In this document: positions 47,572-56,068 of the stretch, piece by piece
How positions within the stretch are numbered: the first letter of the stretch is position 1
Layout of the letters: every line of letters starts with the position of its first letter
Virus record (IMG/VR): IMGVR_UViG_3300042564_005549
Span: 1-64,000 of that record
Strand: one strand, 5' to 3'
DNA: 64,000 nt
Source: a virus
The notes under the pieces: generated by a model
Told to the model about the DNA's origin: nothing
The model's database searches: none
What the model saw: only the letters and a program-made list of their open reading frames with translations
Translations under genes and position numbers: made by a program

Positions 47572-48075
47572 ATGGAAACAAATCAAAAAGGATGTTTAGT
47601 CCAAGGAACATTAATCTCAATGGCTGACGGAACTTCAAAAGTTATTGAAGACGTTGTTGTTGGAGATTTAGTTAAATCAGTAGTTTTAAATCAAGAGGAA
47701 GGTATTTTTGAAGAAACTGTAGGTACCGTTGTAGAATTACAACAAGAAGAAACAGAATTAGTATACTCATTAAATGAAGGTTTACTAATTGCATCTGAAG
47801 ACCACAAACATATTGTTAGACAAAAAACACCTGAAGGTGATGCATATACTGAAAGATGGATTGTATGTAGTACAACTTTTGTTGTTGAAGACGATAAAAT
47901 GATGGGTGCTGATGGTATTGAAATCACAATAACATCAAAAGAAGAAGTAACAGGAACTAAAACAGTTCATAACTTAGTAATAGAAAACCATAACACATTT
48001 ATTGCAAATGGTGTTATTACTTATAACGAAATATTACCTGAAGTAACGGAAGAAGAAACTCCGGCTGGAGAGTAA
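47572..48075 (+). CDS. Stand-alone Hint (intein/BIL-like) autoprocessing-domain protein
   Basis: A 167-residue protein that is essentially one Hint domain. Cys8 starts block A (CLVQGTLISMADG), the family's C-x-x-G-T-x-(I/V)-x-x-A-D-G pattern, followed by VIEDVVVGDLV. Block B has S75-x-x-H78 (SEDH) in place of TxxH. Block F/G reads VHNLVIENHNTFIANGVITY and ends Y151-N152, where inteins usually have His-Asn. Only 7 residues precede Cys8 and 15 acidic residues follow Asn152. There is no endonuclease domain and no host protein. Hint domains cleave or splice their flanks. Here cleavage, or attachment of a small peptide to another protein, is possible. It sits between the giant tail protein and its paralogues. 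Confidence 0.8.
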   Translation: METNQKGCLVQGTLISMADGTSKVIEDVVVGDLVKSVVLNQEEGIFEETVGTVVELQQEETELVYSLNEGLLIASEDHKHIVRQKTPEGDAYTERWIVCSTTFVVEDDKMMGADGIEITITSKEEVTGTKTVHNLVIENHNTFIANGVITYNEILPEVTEEETPAGE

Positions 48076-48093
48076 TTTAAACAAAATTAAAAT

Positions 48094-48672
48094 ATGTTAG
48101 CAACATTTTATTTAACAGGACCATTTTCAGCATCGACATTATCGACTGAATTTACCATTACAGGAGAACCAGGAGGTATAGTTCACCCTGGTGTGACAAA
48201 AGCACAATTATTAACAGGACACACAATTGTTTTTGTCGATTCGGTAACCGGAGGAACAGTTACGGCAACCAATGAAACTTGTGAAGGAACACAAAAAAGT
48301 TGGGCAGTAATTCAATCTACTCCAACGCCAACTCCTACTCCAACAATTACATCAACACCATTACCTCCACTATATGGATTCTTCCGTAGTAATCCATCAG
48401 TAGAAGCTCTTGGACATTGTGAGCAAAATCAAATAACAAGTGCATTATTCTACAGTACATCAACAACAATTTCGGGTATGTTAGGTACAACGGTATATGA
48501 CGGTAATCAAGACCCTTGGGTTGGTGGAGATTTCTATTATGCGGTTTCTTCAGACGATACATTTAACACTAACGACCAACCATATTCGGTTATTGAAGTT
48601 GATAATTATGGTATGGTTACTGATGTTCAATATATCACGGATTGCGGCGGTGGCGGCGGTGCAATAGTATAA
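48094..48672 (+). CDS. Fibre-tip-like protein with Pro-Thr linker and shared C-terminal module
   Basis: A 192-residue protein in three parts: a beta-rich head (1-73), a short [16 protein letters not shown] linker (75-91) and a C-terminal module (92-192) that begins YGFFRSN and ends in a poly-Gly stretch with AIV. The C-terminal module is related to those at the ends of the proteins at 48773 and 51900: YxFxR/A..., an ASxx...T-x-G-T-x-V-x-D step, a V-D-x-x-G-x-V strand and a C-terminal (S/D)C-GGG tail. A receptor-binding or tip role is likely. No signal peptide. Confidence 0.65.
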   Translation: MLATFYLTGPFSASTLSTEFTITGEPGGIVHPGVTKAQLLTGHTIVFVDSVTGGTVTATNETCEGTQKSWAVIQSTPTPTPTPTITSTPLPPLYGFFRSNPSVEALGHCEQNQITSALFYSTSTTISGMLGTTVYDGNQDPWVGGDFYYAVSSDDTFNTNDQPYSVIEVDNYGMVTDVQYITDCGGGGGAIV

Positions 48673-48700
48673 AATAAAATATTTTTAAATAAATTAAATT

Positions 48701-48728
48701 AAACCCCTTCACAAAAAGGGGTTTTTTT
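48701..48728 (+). terminator. Terminator in fibre cassette
   Basis: AAACCCCTT pairs with AAGGGGTTT around a 6-nt loop, followed by T7. It ends the Hint/48094 transcript. Confidence 0.85.
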
Positions 48729-48760
48729 ATGGTTTATTTTTAATAAAAAAAAGGATATAC

Positions 48761-48768
48761 TATTTATG
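48761..48768 (+). promoter_or_regulatory. TATTTATG start-region element
   Basis: Seven of eight bases match, 4 nt before the ATG at 48773, shortly after a terminator. Confidence 0.4.
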
Positions 48769-48772
48769 TATT

Positions 48773-50176
48773 ATGGGATTAGTAATTAGACTGCACGATA
48801 TTGTATCACCGAACCAATTTAAGGTTTACTACAAGCAAGCAACATCACCATATCCAATGAATAGTGGGTATAGTTTGTATGGGACTTTTAGTGCCGGTAC
48901 AACAACTGTAAACGTTAGCGGAATTACAATTAATTTTAATTCAAATTATTGGTTTAAAATAGAAGACCAATCAACCGGTCGATATATTATTGAAAATATT
49001 GAGACAAACGACCCGATTGCATATATGGACTGTTGTCCACAACCGGTATCGTTAGGCGCAGTTTGTTATCATAGTTGTTACCCACCAACAATTAATAGTA
49101 TTAGTTGTGTTGGACTTGCGGACCCAACTCCAACTCCAACACCAACTCCTACAAGCACACCAACTCCAACACCAACTGCAACATTAGTTGCCCCGACAGC
49201 TACACCAACTCCTACACCTACATCAACATTACCTGGACCAACAGCAACACCAACGCCTACACCAACAAGTACACCTACACCAACACCAACAATTACACCA
49301 ACACCATTACCTGGGTGTAGTTCTATTGTAACGGGTGAGTATAGTGGTTCAGATTTCTATAACTACCCTGATAATCAATTAAATTTTACAGGAGTCCCTA
49401 ATGGTGCAACAATTAACTTTACTTGTACAGCAAATGATAGACCAAATAATATTTCAATTAGAACAGCGTTAACTGTACTTGAAAGTACAGGATGGTTTGG
49501 TAATTCTTCAGGATATGATTCGGGAGATTATTGGTATCCAACCGAAGGAACTGGTCCTATAACATTATCAATCACGTATGATAATACTAAAACATATTAT
49601 ATAGACGCATTAACAGCGCCGGCTTTAGCTGCACCTAACGAAGTGAACGATTATTGGGAAGTAAGTATACAGTGTTTAGGTGTACCTACACCAACACCAA
49701 CAATTACACCAACACCAACAAATACTGCAACACCTACACCAACACCTACACCAACGGACCTACCTATTTATACATTCTATAGAGCTGCTGAAGTAATTGA
49801 TGATAATATCTCAACAACTTATTGTAACAATTTCCCTGGCGGTCAAGGTTATAATATTAGTTCACCATTCTATACAACAGATTCAATGTTAATTCCGGGT
49901 TCAACTGTAATCTATAGTGACCCTGCTTTAGTAAACGAGATTGTAGGTTCTTGGTCATTAAGTAATGTAACTAGAATGGCTTACATTACTCAGACTGAAT
50001 ATCAAAACGCCTCTGTTACTCCGACAACAACTAACCCTGAAGGTGATACGTTATATGATGGTGGCATATATAAATGGATGAGAGTAAATTCAGATGGAGT
50101 TGTAATGTCTACAGGTACCGACAGTTGTACTGATGGTGGAGGTGGAGAAGGACCTGAAGGACCGAATGTAGAATAA
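48773..50176 (+). CDS. Modular fibre-tip-like protein with two Pro-Thr linkers
   Basis: A 467-residue protein. Residues 1-110 form a Cys-rich beta domain (Cys pairs in MDCCPQ and CYHSCYPP). A long Pro-Thr linker (about 116-181) leads to a beta domain of about 120 residues (182-302) with 'GCSSIVTGEYSGSDFYNYPD'. A second linker (303-332) leads to the shared C-terminal module (YTFYRAAEV start, VIYSD step, ending DSCTDGGGG). Linkers and tail module match those at 48094 and 51900. It is probably a flexible extended fibre or tip protein. Nothing enzymatic is seen. Confidence 0.65.
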   Translation: MGLVIRLHDIVSPNQFKVYYKQATSPYPMNSGYSLYGTFSAGTTTVNVSGITINFNSNYWFKIEDQSTGRYIIENIETNDPIAYMDCCPQPVSLGAVCYHSCYPPTINSISCVGLADPTPTPTPTPTSTPTPTPTATLVAPTATPTPTPTSTLPGPTATPTPTPTSTPTPTPTITPTPLPGCSSIVTGEYSGSDFYNYPDNQLNFTGVPNGATINFTCTANDRPNNISIRTALTVLESTGWFGNSSGYDSGDYWYPTEGTGPITLSITYDNTKTYYIDALTAPALAAPNEVNDYWEVSIQCLGVPTPTPTITPTPTNTATPTPTPTPTDLPIYTFYRAAEVIDDNISTTYCNNFPGGQGYNISSPFYTTDSMLIPGSTVIYSDPALVNEIVGSWSLSNVTRMAYITQTEYQNASVTPTTTNPEGDTLYDGGIYKWMRVNSDGVVMSTGTDSCTDGGGGEGPEGPNVE

Positions 50177-50195
50177 AATTAAAATTAAAAAAGAA

Positions 50196-50203
50196 TATAA
50201 ATA
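50196..50203 (+). promoter_or_regulatory. TATAAATA variant start-region element
   Basis: TATAAATA, the T4 late-promoter core, 3 nt before the ATG at 50207. It is the only gene in the cassette with this form instead of TATTTATA, so it may be coincidental. Confidence 0.25.
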
Positions 50204-50206
50204 AAA

Positions 50207-51874
50207 ATGGCGGCAGCAAGCATAACGGTTAATTACACAGCAGGTTGTACAGGATGTACTCAAGAATATAGATATGTTGTCAGTACTGGCGACATTAACA
50301 CTGCAACTGTTATACCATATTCAGGTTCATCACCTTTAGTGATTACCGGTTTAACAACTGGTAATTCATATACCGTACAAATGAGAAATGTATGTGAATT
50401 AATCTCAAGTGATTGGACATCTACACAAACCGTTACTTGTAACGCAATCATCACGCCAACCGCAACACCAACACCAACTCCTACAAGTACACCTACACCA
50501 ACCGCAACAGCTACACCAACTCCTACACCAACATTACCTGGACCAACCGCAACACCAACACCAACTCCTACACCAACATTGAATATAATTGACCCTGAAG
50601 ACCCAACTGTTTATTATTATTATGCATTGGGAGATTGTAATGATATGAGATATTCATATACTGCAATTACTATTACAGGATTTAGTGCCCCTATACAAAT
50701 ACCAGGTTGTGCAACATTAACTGAAATTGGTACGTTATCATTACAAAATCCCGCAACAACATCAATTGTATTATCTGACCCATTAGACCCTTGCGGTTTT
50801 GGTGAAAGTTATTCAGGAGTCGCAATTGGTAGAAGTACATCATCATTAACTGAAGGTACGGTATATCTTGTTGGTGACCAATGTTTATCTATCATTGCGG
50901 TAGAAACTCAATATGTTGAAAGTTGGAGTGTTAACTTAGATGGTATATCACCAATTGCTGGTGATAATCCTTGCGGAGCTTGTGACCCACCATTTACAGG
51001 TTTCCAAATATCAGGATTTAGTGGTACAACTTGTGACACAGGTGAAAATATAATTGCTTATTCCTTAATTACTCCTGGAGTGTTAGGTAATGTATATGGA
51101 ATACAAATGTATAGTGGTGGTACTGCGGTAGGTTCTGCAAAATGTGCAACTTTAACTACAAATTTAGGTGTACAATTTGTTATAACTGACCCTGAAACTG
51201 AAGGTATTACAGGATATGGTATAAGTGATTTGGGTCCATTTGAATTAGGTCAACCGATGTTCCAAGGATATGAAGATTGTGCAACTTGTGAGGGTGTTGA
51301 ACAAAAATATATGATTGTAGGTGAAAGATGTGATACCACGGGTAGTGTGACAATTTGGTCAGATACACCACCAACAGTCGTAAGTGGAGATACTATTTCG
51401 GTTAATATTTTTGGTACAATAGCGTGTTTCCTTGTAACACAAGCAGACCAATTTACATCCGTTGTTTATAATGATATTGGAAATACAATAGTAGAAACAG
51501 GTTGTGATTGTAATGGAAATAGTGGAGGTGCAAATGTAAACGTTGCAAGTATTGTTGCAGCACCGATGGATAGTAGTAGTACATATAGTGAATGTCAAGG
51601 TTCAATGGGGCAATATTACAATGAATATTACGAATATGATATAGAATTAATATTCAAAGATTCAAGTAATAATTCAGTTATACCTAATCAACCGGTTGAG
51701 TATCGTATTAATGGAGGTTCTTGGGTACCTACAACAGCAAATTCCACTACAATAGTGATATCGACTACATTAACATATTATGATAATACCGCTTGTGGTG
51801 GTGGACCATATGCAGATACTTTAGATGTTAAAGTTGGCACAATAACAGTTCTTAATTACACTGCAGGAAGTTAA
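50207..51874 (+). CDS. FnIII-headed fibre protein with Pro-Thr linker
   Basis: A 555-residue protein with an N-terminal fibronectin-type-III-like domain (residues 1-83; TQEYRYVVSTGDINTA, then LTTGNSYTVQMRNVCELISS). A Pro-Thr linker follows (about 83-125). The rest is a beta-rich, Cys-rich body in which 'YYYYALGDCNDMRYS' and 'FQISGFSGTTCDTGE' suggest two or three further domains. FnIII modules bind polysaccharides in many phage tails. It lacks the shared C-terminal tip module, so it has a different end from its neighbours. It is likely a fibre protein. Confidence 0.65.
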   Translation: MAAASITVNYTAGCTGCTQEYRYVVSTGDINTATVIPYSGSSPLVITGLTTGNSYTVQMRNVCELISSDWTSTQTVTCNAIITPTATPTPTPTSTPTPTATATPTPTPTLPGPTATPTPTPTPTLNIIDPEDPTVYYYYALGDCNDMRYSYTAITITGFSAPIQIPGCATLTEIGTLSLQNPATTSIVLSDPLDPCGFGESYSGVAIGRSTSSLTEGTVYLVGDQCLSIIAVETQYVESWSVNLDGISPIAGDNPCGACDPPFTGFQISGFSGTTCDTGENIIAYSLITPGVLGNVYGIQMYSGGTAVGSAKCATLTTNLGVQFVITDPETEGITGYGISDLGPFELGQPMFQGYEDCATCEGVEQKYMIVGERCDTTGSVTIWSDTPPTVVSGDTISVNIFGTIACFLVTQADQFTSVVYNDIGNTIVETGCDCNGNSGGANVNVASIVAAPMDSSSTYSECQGSMGQYYNEYYEYDIELIFKDSSNNSVIPNQPVEYRINGGSWVPTTANSTTIVISTTLTYYDNTACGGGPYADTLDVKVGTITVLNYTAGS

Positions 51875-51887
51875 AAATAAAAAAACG

Positions 51888-51895
51888 TATTTATA
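51888..51895 (+). promoter_or_regulatory. TATTTATA start-region element
   Basis: Exact TATTTATA, 4 nt before the ATG at 51900. Confidence 0.5.
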
Positions 51896-51899
51896 ATAA

Positions 51900-53084
51900 A
51901 TGGCACAATTAATATTAACTTGGTCGGCACCTTCGGATTGTAGTGGATGTACTTTTGAATATAGGTACAAACTTAGTAGTGCATCAACATATGTAACAGG
52001 TGCAACAAGTAATACTATTGTAACAATTAATAATTTAATTGACGCTCAAACATACAATTACAGTGTTAGGACCGTATGTCCTGATGCTGGAGGTAATTTA
52101 AGAAGTAGATGGTTAAATGGAAGTTCAGTTACTTGTAACACGAATCCACCATTACAACCAACACCCACACCTACAATTACCCCTACACCTACATCAACAC
52201 CAACTAGTACTCCAACACCGACACCAACGGCGACCGTATTAACACCAACCGCAACACCTACCCCAACTCCTACACCTACAACAACCGTAGGGTCTTGTTT
52301 AAGTGGTGATTTGACATCTTCAGGTAATTGTAGTAGTTCAGATTTGGCATCGTTTACATTATCTAGTGGTTATCAAGCAACGATTACACCAAGTGGATTT
52401 TTCTATAGTGGTACAGGAACTAGATATGCTTATGCATATTTAAGGACAAGTACAGGGACTAACATCCAACAATTTACATTAACGCAAGTTAACAGCACCA
52501 CACCAACATTCTCACCAAGTACGTATACAATTACGACACCAGGTTCATATCAACTTTACGTACAACAAGTTGATTGTAATCAGGGAGGCACAGGAGGTTC
52601 GGGTACAATGAGCCTTACTGTTGGTAATTGTCAAGTTTATACTGCACCGACTCCTACTCCTACCCCAACTCCAACAGCACAGCCAATTTACACTTTCTAT
52701 GCCGCGAGTCAAATACTTTGGGATAATGTAGGAACAACATATTGTAGTGAACCGGGATATATTATGTCAGGTCCATTATACTCTCTTGACGCAACACTCA
52801 CACCGGGCTCAACAGTATTATACACTGACTATACTTTAGAAACGGAATATGTTGGTGGATGGACTAATAGTTCAAACTATCGATTTGCGTATATTACCTC
52901 AACGGACCATCAATTATATACAAATTATCCGAGCTATCCAAACACCATTGACCCTGACGCAGATGGAAATATGGGAGGGATATTCAAATTTGCCGGCGTA
53001 GATGAAAATGGTGTTGTACAAACAACAGGAATATATAGTTGTAGTGGTGGAGGTTCAGGTGGAGGCGATGGTGCCATTGAATAA
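51900..53084 (+). CDS. FnIII-headed fibre-tip protein with Pro-Thr linkers
   Basis: A 394-residue protein. The N-terminal FnIII-like domain (1-82; SGCTFEYRYKLSSASTYV, then 'LIDAQTYNYSVRTVC') is related to the one at 50207. A Pro-Thr linker (about 86-130) leads to a jelly-roll-like beta domain (about 133-245) and a second linker (about 250-263). It ends with the shared tip module (YTFYAASQI, VLYTD, FAGVDENGVVQTTG, SCSGGGSGGG). It thus combines the head of one neighbour with the tail of two others, a sign of module exchange. It probably contacts the host surface. Confidence 0.65.
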   Translation: MAQLILTWSAPSDCSGCTFEYRYKLSSASTYVTGATSNTIVTINNLIDAQTYNYSVRTVCPDAGGNLRSRWLNGSSVTCNTNPPLQPTPTPTITPTPTSTPTSTPTPTPTATVLTPTATPTPTPTPTTTVGSCLSGDLTSSGNCSSSDLASFTLSSGYQATITPSGFFYSGTGTRYAYAYLRTSTGTNIQQFTLTQVNSTTPTFSPSTYTITTPGSYQLYVQQVDCNQGGTGGSGTMSLTVGNCQVYTAPTPTPTPTPTAQPIYTFYAASQILWDNVGTTYCSEPGYIMSGPLYSLDATLTPGSTVLYTDYTLETEYVGGWTNSSNYRFAYITSTDHQLYTNYPSYPNTIDPDADGNMGGIFKFAGVDENGVVQTTGIYSCSGGGSGGGDGAIE

Positions 53085-53108
53085 CGATAACATAAATTCT
53101 AAAAAGAA

Positions 53109-53116
53109 TATTTATA
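53109..53116 (+). promoter_or_regulatory. TATTTATA start-region element
   Basis: Exact TATTTATA, 4 nt before the ATG at 53121. Confidence 0.5.
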
Positions 53117-53120
53117 ACAT

Positions 53121-55277
53121 ATGAGTTTTTTACACGAAAATGAATCAGAACATATAGCTGCGAGAATCACCAACGAAGGTAGACAAAAAATTGCTGAAGG
53201 TAATTTCAATATTGTCTATTTCCAAGTCGGAGATTCCGAATATGACTATAATTTCGAAGAGTATGATGGTACTTCAGGTACCACAAACCCATCTCAAAAG
53301 GTATTCACACCTTTGGATAAAGATTCTATTGTAAAATACCCATACAAGTTATCAGAATCAACAGTTACAGGTACAACATTTGGTAACCCAATTCAAGTAG
53401 CTCAAATAGAAACTATTAGAAATGAAATGGGCGCTGCGGGATTTGTTTCGGCTTATTTAGAATTTGATGATACAACAGACCCTTGTACAGGAACAACCGT
53501 TGAATGTTCAAATGAAAAGATACCGGTTTCGGCTTTATCAGGAACCACAACATTATATCTAACAGGAAACACATTTTCTGATTGTCAATATATAACAATT
53601 GCATTTACTGAATTAATCGGTGCAGATGCGGTGATTTCAGGAACATCAACAAGTTTAATTTATAGAGTAACTAATTTTGTTTCAGGTTCATCTGTTAATA
53701 CATTAACATTGGATAGAGCGACTCCAAATATGTCAAATATATGTTCAGGAGGTTTTGCAACTGTTATGTGTAACAAATGTAACCCATTTTTTCCTGGTCC
53801 ATATGAAACAGATTTAACTTGTTTACCAAACACACAAAACCCTGAAGACCAACAAGACCCTTGGACATTGAACATTGTGTGGAGTGAAAGACCTGCCGGT
53901 GTTAAAAACCAAGGTTCAGAAATTCAAGAATATGTTAGTGGTTACACAAGTAACGTATTCGTTTCAACAAAAGAATTTTTAGGATACGGTTCGTCATCGG
54001 GACAAACTGTAAACACAGGAACAACAATTACCAATTCATTTGGTGATTCGGTTGTTGTATTTCCTGAAGAACAACATAGTATAGCGATTATACATTATTC
54101 GGAATTGAATACTGAAAGAGAACCTGAAAAATTCTTTAAGTATGAAGATTATATTAGTACTAATAATAGTCTTACTGATGCGTTATTATATGACACAGAC
54201 GACCAACCAGTTACTGATTTAGATTACTTTGAGGTTTATATTCCATTTATTTATTATAATAGAAATACCGGTACCACAATAGGTGCAACATTCACAATGG
54301 ATACTACAGATTATTTTGTGAATTCAACCGCAATGGATACTAAATTAAATAAAATAAAGTACAGATACCTAATTGACGAAAGAGGATATAGAGTAGGTAG
54401 AGTTTATTATAATAACAAAATAATTGTATTTGATGACCAAGAGATTGTTGCAGTTTTAGATTACAAATCTAATAGAAAATATACATTACCAATTCCAAGA
54501 GTTTCTCAAGTTCCTGTTGATACTAAATGTAGCACCAATGGTAACCCATTAACACCACTTATGAGTGGAACTACAGGTCAAACTGTATTTGTTACATATC
54601 TTTTAGAATTTAGTGGGTCAACATCTTTACATTGTAACCACTATTCAAAAATAACAGGTACATCGTTAAATGCTGATATATCATTAAGATTCTCTGATGA
54701 TGATTGGGGACATATGAAATCTACAAAATGTGGATTTAAAGATGGTTACATTGCTGACAAATTATATGCATTAGTTCAATTGGTAGACACTGGTGACCAA
54801 CCACAAACTAATTTATGGACAAAGATTAATATTACATCGGACATCCCTAACCATACTACAGGATTAATTGACCCTGATAATTTAAAAGGTGCACGTTTTG
54901 TTATCACAAATGATGATTATGATAATGGTACGATATATGACATTGAAGACCATTTAGGTGAATTACCCGACCAACCAGCACCATATGCAAACGGTAGTTT
55001 TTATCAAACAACTCCTCAATTTGGTGACGAACAACCATTCCCTGGTAGTGTAAAATTGATTAGAGCTTCCGACTTAACTGTTATGAGATTCTTAGTTAAT
55101 TTACCAAATGGTGAATTTACAACAACACAAAACCCAAGTTATACCACAGGTAAAACTAAAAGAATTACTGAAGTTGCTTTACTTAACAGTAATAAAGAAG
55201 TTTTAGTAATCGGTAAAACACCAAAACCAATTCACAGAGTAGGAACTCAAGTATTTGCAGTTAAAATTGACCTCTAA
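53121..55277 (+). CDS. Tail fibre / collar-type structural protein
   Basis: A 718-residue protein. The N-terminus AARITNEGRQKIAEGNFNIV then 'YFQVGDSEYDYN' fits the start of phage tail-collar fibre proteins (LTxxGxxxIxxA...VxxFxVGD), which mounts them on the baseplate. The C-terminus RITEVALLNSNKEVLVIG is like the closing strand of such baseplate-attached domains. The interior is beta-rich with scattered cysteines. It ends the tail-fibre cassette, after which DNA-metabolism genes resume. It lacks Pro-Thr linkers, unlike the five genes upstream. Confidence 0.65.
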   Translation: MSFLHENESEHIAARITNEGRQKIAEGNFNIVYFQVGDSEYDYNFEEYDGTSGTTNPSQKVFTPLDKDSIVKYPYKLSESTVTGTTFGNPIQVAQIETIRNEMGAAGFVSAYLEFDDTTDPCTGTTVECSNEKIPVSALSGTTTLYLTGNTFSDCQYITIAFTELIGADAVISGTSTSLIYRVTNFVSGSSVNTLTLDRATPNMSNICSGGFATVMCNKCNPFFPGPYETDLTCLPNTQNPEDQQDPWTLNIVWSERPAGVKNQGSEIQEYVSGYTSNVFVSTKEFLGYGSSSGQTVNTGTTITNSFGDSVVVFPEEQHSIAIIHYSELNTEREPEKFFKYEDYISTNNSLTDALLYDTDDQPVTDLDYFEVYIPFIYYNRNTGTTIGATFTMDTTDYFVNSTAMDTKLNKIKYRYLIDERGYRVGRVYYNNKIIVFDDQEIVAVLDYKSNRKYTLPIPRVSQVPVDTKCSTNGNPLTPLMSGTTGQTVFVTYLLEFSGSTSLHCNHYSKITGTSLNADISLRFSDDDWGHMKSTKCGFKDGYIADKLYALVQLVDTGDQPQTNLWTKINITSDIPNHTTGLIDPDNLKGARFVITNDDYDNGTIYDIEDHLGELPDQPAPYANGSFYQTTPQFGDEQPFPGSVKLIRASDLTVMRFLVNLPNGEFTTTQNPSYTTGKTKRITEVALLNSNKEVLVIGKTPKPIHRVGTQVFAVKIDL

Positions 55278-55299
55278 CTATTTACAAAACAAATAATAT

Positions 55300-55307
55300 T
55301 ATTTATA
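55300..55307 (+). promoter_or_regulatory. TATTTATA start-region element
   Basis: Exact TATTTATA, 9 nt before the RuvC-like ATG at 55317. Confidence 0.5.
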
Positions 55308-55316
55308 TATTATTTT

Positions 55317-55928
55317 ATGGAGAACAATTTAAAAAACAAAGCAAAGATTTTGGGATTGGATATCTCAACCAAAACTATTGGCTGGGCATTATTCGATATT
55401 AATAGTTCCAAACTATTGGAGTTAACACACTTCTCACCAAAAATCAAACCACAACCGGAAGATAAAATTGAAGAATTGTTGTTAAAGGCTGAAGCTTTTA
55501 AAAAACATCTTGAAGCTTATAGGAATATGGGTATCACGAGAGTGGTCATTGAAGAACCGTTATTACAATCAAATAACATTTATACCGTTGGTACTTTATT
55601 ACGTTACAATACTTTGATTTTAAAGAATTGTTATGACGTGTTAGGAATCGTTCCAACATTCATCTCAACATATAATGCAAGAAAATTTGCCTTTCCTGAT
55701 TTGGTTGGCGCAAATGATAAAGGTCGTAATGTGTTATTTGGTGGATACCCAAAAGACATCGACAAGAAACACGTAATTTGGGAGCACGTTAATAACGTAT
55801 GTCCTGATGTTAAGTGGTTGTATGGTAAAACAGGAGCACTTAAAAAAGAAAATTACGATATGAGTGATGCCGCAACTGCTGTGATTGGATATGTTAATAT
55901 GGTGAAGACAGAAAAATCCGGCAACTAA
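55317..55928 (+). CDS. RuvC-like Holliday junction nuclease
   Basis: A 203-residue RNase H-fold nuclease. Catalytic acids fit the RuvC order: Asp in LGLDISTKTIGWAL (residue about 15), Glu in VVIEEP (about 79) and the last Asp pair in YDMSDAATAVIGY near 185. RuvC-like enzymes resolve recombination junctions and trim branches before packaging. It has its own start element and the next gene is about 140 nt away, with a small RNA candidate between. Confidence 0.82.
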   Translation: MENNLKNKAKILGLDISTKTIGWALFDINSSKLLELTHFSPKIKPQPEDKIEELLLKAEAFKKHLEAYRNMGITRVVIEEPLLQSNNIYTVGTLLRYNTLILKNCYDVLGIVPTFISTYNARKFAFPDLVGANDKGRNVLFGGYPKDIDKKHVIWEHVNNVCPDVKWLYGKTGALKKENYDMSDAATAVIGYVNMVKTEKSGN

Positions 55929-55956
55929 TATTTCACTTTTAAATAATTAAATAATA

Positions 55957-55964
55957 TATTTATT
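55957..55964 (+). promoter_or_regulatory. TATTTATT element upstream of small RNA candidate
   Basis: TATTTATT, followed after a few bases by GGACGGGACG, the likely 5' end of a short transcript. This is the only copy with no start codon nearby, which favours a promoter role. Confidence 0.45.
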
Positions 55965-55968
55965 AATA

Positions 55969-56041
55969 GGACGGGACGTGAGCCTTAAAATTCACGTTTG
56001 GTTGGTGTTCCCTCGGAGTGGTGTCCGAGGGATTTTTTTTT
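55969..56041 (+). ncRNA. Candidate small RNA (two hairpins plus terminator)
   Basis: About 73 nt. A first hairpin pairs ACGTGA 55976-55981 with TCACGT 55992-55997. A short linker follows, then the terminator hairpin at 56010-56031 with nine T. A TATTTATT element lies just upstream. Total length and the end in a terminator suit a small regulatory RNA or an attenuator for the primase gene that follows. No family recognised. Confidence 0.45.
56010..56041 (+). terminator. Strong terminator before primase
   Basis: CCCTCGG pairs with CCGAGGG (7 bp, all but one G-C), then A and nine T. Confidence 0.9.
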
Positions 56042-56068
56042 GTCCTTTTTTTTACTTATATTTTCCAT

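Noticed and set aside
56018-56068. An upstream GTG start for the primase
   Set aside because: It lies inside the terminator hairpin and adds a Phe-rich stretch. ATG 56069 fits better.
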